The translations under genes and the position numbers were made by a program. A DNA stretch of 35,872 nucleotides from JAJYIV01 sp964616135 (GTDB lineage Bacteria; Patescibacteriota; Patescibacteriia; UBA9934; GWF2-40-263). The notes under the pieces are model-generated. The model did not search any database and had not been told where the DNA came from. It saw only the letters and a program-made list of their open reading frames with translations. The DNA lies in assembly GCA_964616135.1 (NCBI GenBank), contig CAZTTQ010000009.1, positions 1 to 35,872 on the forward strand, written 5' to 3'. Positions 28,467-34,260 of this stretch are shown here, in pieces (the stretch's first letter is position 1; the number at the start of each line of letters is the position of its first letter).

Positions 28467-30512
28467 TTAATTGCATTGTCCTTGGCTGCCAATGAGGTCC
28501 GTATTGTTACCCACGCACGTCCCGTTGGCACACTGGACGTTCTGCGTGCAGGTTCCGCCCGTCGTAACCTTCGCGACGCACGAGTACGGCCCTGTTGCGC
28601 CGCCGCAGTAGAAGCCCGGCGCGCACTGGTCCTGGCTCGGGCCGGTCACGCCGCAGTTTTCCCCGGCAGTTCCCAAACGGCAGAGGCCGCTGCCGCAGAA
28701 ATTGCTCTGGCACTCGAAATTTTCGGAACAAGCCGTACCGTTCGGTCGCGCGACTGACGACGCGCACGCGTAGTTCACGCAGGAAGCGCCTGCGTTCTTA
28801 CAGTCCGAGTTGCTGTTGCACGGGGAGTTGGGTTGCCCGTCCGTGCACACGTCAGTGAAACCGCCGGCCCCCTGCCCGCTCCCGATGGAGCGCACGCAGG
28901 CGAGTCCCGCATTACACGTGTTCCCCGCGCCGCAGACTTGCCGGTTTGCGCCGGTAGCGGACGGAGCCGAACAATGGCCATTGATACACTTGTTCCCATT
29001 GTCGCACTGGGAGTCCGAAGAGCAATTAGTGAGCGTCGTCCCGCTCCCCGCGGTCCGGCAGGTATTGGATTCCGGAACGTAGGAACAACCGCCTTTGTCC
29101 TTGTTCCACTGGCAGGGGTTCGCCTGGCAGATGGACTGCATGTCCTGGTCACCCCAGCCGGGACTGATGTTCTTCAGATCGGAATCGCTCGCCTTGGCGT
29201 TCGTTATTTCCAAGTCGTTGTACCCCTCGCAAGAGAGGGACTCGATCCTCCGGCATTCGATCTTCATTTCCGAACACGTGCCTTGGCGCAGTTCCAGGGC
29301 GCCGCCCACGCTGGCACCGATACCGGCGCCGACCGCGGCACCCGCAGGGCCCACGAACGAGCCGGCACCCGCACCGATCGCGACGGCCAATCCCGCCTTT
29401 GCCGTCTGCCAATTGAGGCCGAACAGCGCGTACGGGTCACGGGACCAGAAGCAGTACGGATGGTTGGTTACCAATGGTTCTTGTGCCTTCAAGGATTCGT
29501 CGATTTGGGCGCACACGTTGGTGGAAGGAATGATGTTGAGTTCATTCCCGGGAACCACCTCCCCGCACGAGAGGCACTGCGCCTTGTCGCCGCTGACGAA
29601 GCATCCTTTTGTCTTGTCCGAACAGCCGCGGTATGTGCAAACCGTCCCTTCCGCAACCTCCGCTCCGCTGCGGTCTTTCAGTACTTCGTCCTTTGAACCG
29701 CAATTGGTACCGTTCGTCGCCTTTCCGGCGAGCGTGTAGACCTTTCCGGCGCGGTCCGGTTTAAGCAGCGCCTCACAACTGGCGTTCGGGTCCACTAATT
29801 CGATCCGCTTGATGGTTGGTAGGCGCGGCGGCTGAAGCGTGAGAAGGCGCGGGTTCACCGTCTGCAGAATAAGGGCCGCGGAGAACAGCAGGATGAGCCC
29901 AACGACGGCGTGCTGGATGCGCTCCTTTGCGGCGCTGACGCTTCCACCTCCGACGGAGGTCACGTATTGCACCCCGCCGATCATGATCATGACGATCGCG
30001 ACCAAGCCGGAAATGCCCAGCAGGTACTTATAGACCGTGTTCACGTAGCTCCCCAAGTCCGCCACCTCTCCGATAGGTGGTTTGGAAGGATCCGGATTGG
30101 GGATCTTGTACGCCAATTGGTACGACTCGCCCGTGCAGTAGCAGTAATGGTATTTTGACGGACATTCCGTGGGCTGGTTTTCCTTGTCATAGATGAACCC
30201 GGCCGGTTTGGCATTTGGGAGAGACGGGCCTTGGCAGTTCAACTTACATACCTCCTCATTTTCAAAGCAACGCACGTTATTCGCCGGCAATTCGCTGGCT
30301 TTCTTTGAACACACGATGACCTTCTCCCCTTTGTCCTGACACGTGGTCGCGCAGACAGCCGAAGAACGCACGTCCCCGGCGCTTGTGGCGCCTGCCTTGG
30401 ACGTACACCAACAATTGCAGCCCGTGGGAACCGGGTCCGCGGCAAAGGCCGGGATGGCCGTGGCCAACCAGCCGACGGCGAGCAACGCGGCGAGGAACTT
30501 GGGGAGACGCAT
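28467..30512 (-). CDS. secreted Cys-rich protein with T4SS pilin-like two-helix domain
   Basis: 681 residues from the ATG at 30512; the frame is open further upstream but that part overlaps the DsbA-like gene. A signal peptide MRLPKFLAALLAVGWLATAI ends at AFA-A (residue 24). Residues ~30-130 are a Cys-rich domain with 12 Cys. Residues ~160-184 and ~202-219 are two helices, linked by a VGGGSVSAAKERI turn, as in TrbC/VirB2-like pilins of Patescibacteria. Residues ~375-407 are a glycine-zipper-like hydrophobic segment (AIGAGAGSFVGPAGAAVGAG). From ~410 to the end are repeated short Cys motifs (CxSDxxCxxGxxCxxGxC type). About 52 cysteines in all. Probably an envelope-anchored, disulfide-stabilised surface protein; the DsbA-like gene lies four bases upstream. 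Confidence 0.75.
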   Translation of the reverse strand: MRLPKFLAALLAVGWLATAIPAFAADPVPTGCNCWCTSKAGATSAGDVRSSAVCATTCQDKGEKVIVCSKKASELPANNVRCFENEEVCKLNCQGPSLPNAKPAGFIYDKENQPTECPSKYHYCYCTGESYQLAYKIPNPDPSKPPIGEVADLGSYVNTVYKYLLGISGLVAIVMIMIGGVQYVTSVGGGSVSAAKERIQHAVVGLILLFSAALILQTVNPRLLTLQPPRLPTIKRIELVDPNASCEALLKPDRAGKVYTLAGKATNGTNCGSKDEVLKDRSGAEVAEGTVCTYRGCSDKTKGCFVSGDKAQCLSCGEVVPGNELNIIPSTNVCAQIDESLKAQEPLVTNHPYCFWSRDPYALFGLNWQTAKAGLAVAIGAGAGSFVGPAGAAVGAGIGASVGGALELRQGTCSEMKIECRRIESLSCEGYNDLEITNAKASDSDLKNISPGWGDQDMQSICQANPCQWNKDKGGCSYVPESNTCRTAGSGTTLTNCSSDSQCDNGNKCINGHCSAPSATGANRQVCGAGNTCNAGLACVRSIGSGQGAGGFTDVCTDGQPNSPCNSNSDCKNAGASCVNYACASSVARPNGTACSENFECQSNFCGSGLCRLGTAGENCGVTGPSQDQCAPGFYCGGATGPYSCVAKVTTGGTCTQNVQCANGTCVGNNTDLIGSQGQCN

Positions 30513-30516
30513 AGGA

Positions 30517-31245
30517 TTACGGAACGTAGCGTTTGACGACGAGATCGAGGATGTCCGAAGGAATGGCGCCCTGCACCGGCGTGCCGTTAAAGAAGAACGT
30601 GGGCGTGCCGACAATGCCCGCCGCGGCGGCCGCCTCCTCGTCTTTCTTAATACGGTCCCGGCCGCGACCCGAGATGACGCAGCGGTCAAAGGCACCGCGG
30701 TCTAAGCCAAGCTCCGTGGCGAATCGGCCGAGATTGGCGGCGGAGATGTCCGCTTGGTTCGCGAAGATCTTGTCATGGTATTCCCAGAACTTTCCTTGCT
30801 CCCGCGCGCACTCAGCGGCTTCCGCGGTGCGGCGGGCATCCGGATGCACTTCATCCAGCGGCAAGTGGCGGAATTCCACGCGAACCTGGTCCTTATACCG
30901 CAACGCCATGGCGCGGATGGCAGGACTGACCTGGCGGGAATACGGACATTCAAAGTCCGCAAACTCCACGATGGTCAGAAGCGGTTTGTCCGGTCCGATA
31001 AACGGCGCATCCGCGGAAGACACGTCAAAAGCCCCAGCGGCAGGAACGGCAGACGCCGCGCGCGATGCCGTAAACCGGTCCGCGTAGGAAAGTGAGGCAA
31101 CGTCCAGGGTGCCCGTACTGATGGCGTTCATGTAATACACGACGCGCCAGGCGAATGCGGCCAATACGGCGAGTCCCAAGAATACCGTCACCGTAGTGGC
31201 GGCCCGCGCCAAGGTCCGACGGTTGTCCGGTTGTTCCGTGTCCAT
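30517..31245 (-). CDS. membrane-anchored DsbA-like thioredoxin-fold protein (CPYS active site)
   Basis: 242 residues. An N-terminal cytoplasmic stretch and one anchor helix (TTVTVFLGLAVLAAFAWRVV, residues ~17-36) precede an extracytoplasmic thioredoxin-4/DsbA-like domain. Active site EFADFECPYSRQVSPAIRAM is C-P-Y-S, so the second redox Cys is a Ser. The cis-Pro loop GIVGTPTFFFNG is intact, and two further Cys occur (EAAECAREQ, FDRCVISG). Monothiol members of this family are known, for example in NhaA fusions. Gene order with the Cys-rich gene (4-base gap, same strand) implies it handles that protein's disulfides, as isomerase or reductant. A TATACT box lies 24 bases before the ATG. Confidence 0.88.
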   Translation of the reverse strand: MDTEQPDNRRTLARAATTVTVFLGLAVLAAFAWRVVYYMNAISTGTLDVASLSYADRFTASRAASAVPAAGAFDVSSADAPFIGPDKPLLTIVEFADFECPYSRQVSPAIRAMALRYKDQVRVEFRHLPLDEVHPDARRTAEAAECAREQGKFWEYHDKIFANQADISAANLGRFATELGLDRGAFDRCVISGRGRDRIKKDEEAAAAAGIVGTPTFFFNGTPVQGAIPSDILDLVVKRYVP

Positions 31246-31287
31246 GCCAGTCGTCGAAACGATGGAAAAAGTATATCATGAAGGGAC

Positions 31288-31416
31288 ATGGACGCCGAAC
31301 GCGCCGAATCCAAGATGCAGCGACGCGCCGGGGACCGCGAGCGCAAAGGACGCCCAAAGATGCGGGTGTCCGGACGCGGCATGAAACGCTTCGCAAAACC
31401 CGGTCGCGCGCGTTGA
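31288..31416 (+). CDS. possible small basic protein, 42 residues
   Basis: ATG at 31288, stop at 31414-31416. Very basic, with a core KGRPKMRVSGRGMKRFAKPG; about a third of residues are Arg or Lys. Small basic frames with a GRPxMxVSG-like core recur in Patescibacteria as far as I remember, which suggests a ribosome- or RNA-associated peptide, but I cannot name it. GAAGGG lies close to the ATG and a TATATC box 10 bases upstream. The stop overlaps the -35 of the secG promoter. Divergent from the DsbA-like gene. Confidence 0.5.
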   Translation: MDAERAESKMQRRAGDRERKGRPKMRVSGRGMKRFAKPGRAR

Positions 31417-31441
31417 CGGACCCCCTTTCCTCTGGTAGGGT
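31413..31441 (+). promoter_or_regulatory. promoter of secG and the peptide-binding gene
   Basis: TTGACG (31413-31418), 17-bp spacer, TAGGGT (31436-31441), 26 bases before the secG ATG. Confidence 0.7.
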
Positions 31442-31467
31442 TCCGGCGTTTCGTTCTCCCTTTTCGT

Positions 31468-31689
31468 ATGATCAAATCCGTCCTCTCCATTGCTCAATTC
31501 GCCACGGCCGCCCTGTTGTCCGCCTCTATCCTATTGCAGGCCCGTGGCTCCGGTCTTGGCGCCTCCTTCGGCGGCGACGGCAACGTCTATCGCACCAAGC
31601 GCGGCATTGAAAAGCGCCTCTTCCAGGCATCGATCGTCCTTTCCGTCCTGTTCTTCGGCATCGCGCTGGCCAACATCCTCATCGCGTAA
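31468..31689 (+). CDS. secG: preprotein translocase subunit SecG
   Basis: Small accessory subunit of the SecYEG channel. 73 residues. Helix 1 is SIAQFATAALLSASILLQ, then the conserved cytoplasmic loop with GSGLGASFGGDGNVYRTKRG, then helix 2 FQASIVLSVLFFGIALANIL. The GSGL...FGG loop is the family hallmark. No Shine-Dalgarno; leader about 20 nt. The peptide-binding protein starts 15 bases after the stop, so they form one transcript. Confidence 0.93.
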   Translation: MIKSVLSIAQFATAALLSASILLQARGSGLGASFGGDGNVYRTKRGIEKRLFQASIVLSVLFFGIALANILIA

Positions 31690-31704
31690 CGCGTCCGGAA
31701 CCCT

Positions 31705-33519
31705 GTGTTCTCCCGCTCGCGCACCCCTTCGTCCTCCTCCACGGACCTGACCATGCGTCAGGTCCTTGCGGTATCCAAGCCGCGTCGCTTCCCCTCCCTG
31801 CGCCAATGGCTGCAGTGGAGCCGCGTCGCCACGGGAGGAGAAAAGCGCGCCCTCGGCGGACTGGGCGCCGCCATGGCGGTCTGCCTTGTTGTCGTCGGTG
31901 CCCGCTTTGTCCTGACCCACCAGGTGGAGACACCTGCAGTCGGGGGTGAGTACGTAGAAGCACTGGTCGGCGAACCGCAGTTCATCAACCCGCTGTATGC
32001 GCCCGCCAATGACGTGGACGCGGACATTGCCCGGTTAGTGTACGCCGGCTTACTCCGCCGCGATGCCTCCGGTGCCCTGCAACCGGACATGGCAGAAAGC
32101 TGGAAGGTCTCCGAGGACGGCAAGGTCTACACCTTCACCCTGCGCGCAGACGCCAAGTTCCATAATGAGGAACCCCTGCTGGCAAAGGACGTCGTCTTCA
32201 CCATGGATGCGCTCCGCAACCCGCTCTATCGCAGTCCGCTGTCTGGCGCGTATCAGGCCGCCGACATCACCGCCCCGGACGACCGCACGGTGATCTTCAC
32301 CCTCAAAGAACCCTCCGCGGGGTTCCTTTCCACCCTCACGGTCGGCATTTTGCCCGCGGACCTATGGACGGACATCGCCCCGCGCAACGTCCCGTTGGCC
32401 AGCTACAACCTGAAACCGGTCGGCAGCGGCCCGTTTCAATTTGAAACCCTGACCAAGGATAAAAACGGCAGCGTGCGCAGTTATACGCTTTCCCGTTTTG
32501 CCGACCACGCAGGAACGGCTGCCTACCTGGAACACGTCACGTTCAAGTTCTACGGATCCCCGGACGACGCGGTTAAAGCCCTCGCCGCCCGCACGGCGGA
32601 AGGCGTTGGCTACATCCCCTCCGACCTAGAGGAAGAAGCGGGCAAGCATAGCGTCAACCTGTTACGCCCGTCTATTCCGCGGGAAACGGCTCTGTTCTTC
32701 AACCAAGATCGCCAGCCTGTATTCAAAACCAAGGCCGTTCGCCAAGCCATCGCCATGGCCATAGACCGCTCCGCCTTGGTAGAAAAAGCCCTGGACGGCC
32801 ACGGGAGCCCCGTCGCGGGAGCCGTGCTGCCAGAGGCACTCGGAACGGAGCCGACGCTACCGATTCCTCCGGTCAACGTAGAGGGGGCAAACAAGCTATT
32901 GGAAGACGCCGGGTTCCCCAAGGTAGAAGGTCTCGTCTACCGGCTCTCCAAAAAGCCGACGCCCGCTACCAAAACCAAGCCGGCGGAGGACCCCGCGTCC
33001 ATCCCCGCCCTGTCGGTCACCCTGACCACGGTGCAGACGCCTGAATTTGCCCGCGTCGCGGAACAGGTCGTCACCCAATTGGCCGCGATCGGCATCCAAG
33101 CGCAGGTAGAGGCGGTGACGCAGGCGGATTTGTACCGCCAGGCGATCGAACCGCGCGACTACGAGCTGTTGCTGACCGGCATCCTCTACGGCGCGGAACC
33201 GGACCCATATCCGTTCTGGCATTCGTCCCAAGCGACGTCCACGGGCCTAAACTTGTCCGGCTACGCCAACCGCAAGGCGGACGCATTACTGGAAGACGCC
33301 CGCAAGGCACTGGATCCCGCCGTCCGCGCTTCCAAGTACGCAGAGTTCCAAACGCTGGTCGCGGAAGACGTGCCGGCCGTCATCCTCTACCGACCGACCT
33401 ACGCGTACGCCTTGGGTGACAAGATCCGCGGCGCGGACATCACGCGTATCGCCGCCCCGGCCGACCGCCTGAACGGCATCAAGGATTGGTACGTCAAAAC
33501 CCGCAAGGCATTAAAATAG
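31705..33519 (+). CDS. peptide/oligopeptide-type extracellular solute-binding protein (family 5)
   Basis: 604 residues; start GTG. A basic N-terminus, then an uncleaved-looking anchor helix GGLGAAMAVCLVVVGARFVL (residues ~51-70), then the SBP_bac_5 domain: GEPQFINPLYAPANDVDADI, MAESWKVSEDGKVYTFTLR, DVVFTMDAL, YNLKPVGSGPFQFET, VRQAIAMAIDRSALVEKAL and a C-terminal YELLLTGILYGAEPDPYPFW. Binds peptides or related solutes outside the membrane. No ABC permease or ATPase adjacent, so it may act with transporters elsewhere or as a surface binding protein. An in-frame ATG at 31753 is an alternative start. No terminator follows before the RNA region. Confidence 0.9.
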   Translation: MFSRSRTPSSSSTDLTMRQVLAVSKPRRFPSLRQWLQWSRVATGGEKRALGGLGAAMAVCLVVVGARFVLTHQVETPAVGGEYVEALVGEPQFINPLYAPANDVDADIARLVYAGLLRRDASGALQPDMAESWKVSEDGKVYTFTLRADAKFHNEEPLLAKDVVFTMDALRNPLYRSPLSGAYQAADITAPDDRTVIFTLKEPSAGFLSTLTVGILPADLWTDIAPRNVPLASYNLKPVGSGPFQFETLTKDKNGSVRSYTLSRFADHAGTAAYLEHVTFKFYGSPDDAVKALAARTAEGVGYIPSDLEEEAGKHSVNLLRPSIPRETALFFNQDRQPVFKTKAVRQAIAMAIDRSALVEKALDGHGSPVAGAVLPEALGTEPTLPIPPVNVEGANKLLEDAGFPKVEGLVYRLSKKPTPATKTKPAEDPASIPALSVTLTTVQTPEFARVAEQVVTQLAAIGIQAQVEAVTQADLYRQAIEPRDYELLLTGILYGAEPDPYPFWHSSQATSTGLNLSGYANRKADALLEDARKALDPAVRASKYAEFQTLVAEDVPAVILYRPTYAYALGDKIRGADITRIAAPADRLNGIKDWYVKTRKALK

Positions 33520-33531
33520 AGGCTTGAGGTA

Positions 33532-33560
33532 TTGCCGAAATAACGTGAAACCGCTAGAGT
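33532..33560 (+). promoter_or_regulatory. promoter of structured RNA / tRNA-Leu(CAG)
   Basis: TTGCCG (33532-33537), 17-bp spacer, TAGAGT (33555-33560). Expected start near 33567. No open frame follows, only the folded segment and the tRNA. Confidence 0.6.
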
Positions 33561-33566
33561 GCGGCC

Positions 33567-33719
33567 ACGCCATAAAGGAAGTGCAGCGAAAACCGGATTA
33601 AACGTTCTTCCCGCTAGGCGCAGGGAAAGCCGAGGCCAAGCCGTAGTTAAATACTACGGCGCGCGCCGAGGCGGGGCCCCGCAACACCGCGGGAGGACGT
33701 TTTAGACGGTTTTCCCCAC
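33567..33719 (+). ncRNA. structured noncoding RNA of unknown class, upstream of tRNA-Leu(CAG)
   Basis: Three nested helices close on each other: GAAAACCG/CGGTTTTC (33588-33595, 33707-33714), then across a symmetric 4x4 internal loop AAACGT/ACGTTT (33600-33605, 33697-33702), then TCCCGC/GCGGGA (33609-33614, 33689-33694). Inside are GGCGC/GCGCC (33617-33621, 33663-33667) leading to an 8-bp hairpin GCCGTAGT/ACTACGGC with loop TAAAT (33640-33660), and a short hairpin GCGG-GGCC-CCGC (33671-33682). An extended rod with a branched centre recalls 6S RNA in outline, but no class is proven; SRP, tmRNA and RNase P signatures are absent. It ends directly at the tRNA, so RNase P would release both. Confidence 0.62.
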
Positions 33720-33806
33720 GCGGATGTGGCGGAACTGGTATACGCGCAGGTCTCAGAAGCCTGTGCCCTTACGGGCTTGAGAGTTCGAGTCTCTCCATCC
33801 GCACCA
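33720..33806 (+). tRNA. tRNA-Leu (anticodon CAG)
   Basis: Class II tRNA: acceptor GCGGATG/CATCCGC, anticodon stem CAGGT/GCCTG with loop CTCAGAA, long variable arm TGCCCTTACGGGC, T arm GAGAG-TTCGAGT-CTCTC, encoded CCA at 33804-33806. Directly preceded by the structured RNA. Its last 21 bases recur at 33969-33989. Confidence 0.95.
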
Positions 33807-33840
33807 TAAAAACACCTACCCCCGCGGTAGGTGTTTTTAT
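33806..33840 (+). terminator. terminator after tRNA-Leu(CAG)
   Basis: Perfect 15-bp stem ATAAAAACACCTACC/GGTAGGTGTTTTTAT around CCCGC. Confidence 0.93.
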
Positions 33841-33847
33841 GTGCTTG

Positions 33848-33968
33848 GGCAAGCCAACTGCTTGGCTTGCCGGAGAGACGAGAACGCCGGAGCCATATTC
33901 CGCCACCAGGCGGAATGGCGAGGCGGTGGCCAGGCCGAGGTTTGCGACGGCAAACCGAGAGCCGAGGC
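33848..33968 (+). other. second structured segment between the tRNA 3'-end repeats
   Basis: No protein frame stands out. Perfect hairpins: GGCAAGCCAA/TTGGCTTGCC (33848-33871), ATTCCGCC-ACCA-GGCGGAAT (33897-33916) and GGTTTGC-GACG-GCAAACC (33939-33956). GGAGAGAC (33872-33879) can pair with GTCTCTCC (33972-33979), which belongs to the repeated tRNA end, enclosing the two inner hairpins. This looks like a folded RNA of about 110 nt capped by a tRNA-derived 3' tail and a terminator, without a visible promoter of its own. Confidence 0.55.
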
Positions 33969-33990
33969 CGAGTCTCTCCATCCGCACCAC

Positions 33991-34018
33991 AAAAACACCT
34001 GGCTTGCCAGGTGTTTTT
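33991..34018 (+). terminator. terminator after the second tRNA 3' end
   Basis: AAAAACACCTGGC/GCCAGGTGTTTTT, a near-perfect 13-base palindrome, similar in outer arms to the terminator at 33806-33840. Confidence 0.9.
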
Positions 34019-34045
34019 GCTAATTTAAGCCAAATAGTCCGTTCC

Positions 34046-34074
34046 TAGACAAAAACGCCTCTTTCTGGTACTGT
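34046..34074 (+). promoter_or_regulatory. promoter and long leader of ribonuclease J gene
   Basis: TAGACA (34046-34051), 17-bp spacer, TACTGT (34069-34074). The ~180-nt leader to 34260 holds a GCGGCC-TTT-GGCCGC hairpin (34090-34104) and a GGTG/CACC stem, and no gene. Such leaders allow autoregulation by the encoded RNase (inference). Confidence 0.6.
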
Positions 34075-34260
34075 ATCCCCATCAAAGACGCGGCCTTTGG
34101 CCGCCGGAGCAGGGCCTTCTTGCCCCTTCGGACAAAGATCACGTATACGGCGCCGGTGCGCTCTCACCGAGCCGTTTCCACACATTTTAACGACTCCCCG
34201 CGTCCCAAGACGTGATTTTTTCCTTCGGGAATTGCGGGGAATCCCAGTTTTCGTTTCGCT

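Larger units (their letters stand above)
33786..33989 (+). repeat. 21-bp direct repeat of the tRNA-Leu 3' end (33786-33806 and 33969-33989)
   Basis: CGAGTCTCTCCATCCGCACCA is identical in both places and each copy is followed by a terminator containing AAAAACACCT...AGGTGTTTTT. The second copy has no tRNA 5' half. Repeating a tRNA 3' end is the usual footprint of integrase-mediated insertion (attL/attR), but the 162 bases between are too short for an element with an integrase. Confidence 0.9.

Noticed and set aside
25300..28470. Long plus-strand open frame of more than 1000 codons
   Set aside because: Antisense of uvrA; the translation is a mirror of GC-rich codons with no domain. The same holds for long frames opposite groEL, nusA, argS and valS.
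30512..30695. 61-codon N-terminal extension of the Cys-rich protein
   Set aside because: It would overlap the DsbA-like gene and hide an excellent signal peptide that begins at 30512.
33567..33719. Group I intron or ribozyme upstream of tRNA-Leu
   Set aside because: No conserved intron core segments or hammerhead/HDV-type core bases seen, and the segment lies outside, not inside, the tRNA gene.
33720..33989. A second complete tRNA-Leu gene at 33900-33989
   Set aside because: Only the 3' 21 bases match; no acceptor 5' strand (GCGGATG), D arm or anticodon arm precedes it.
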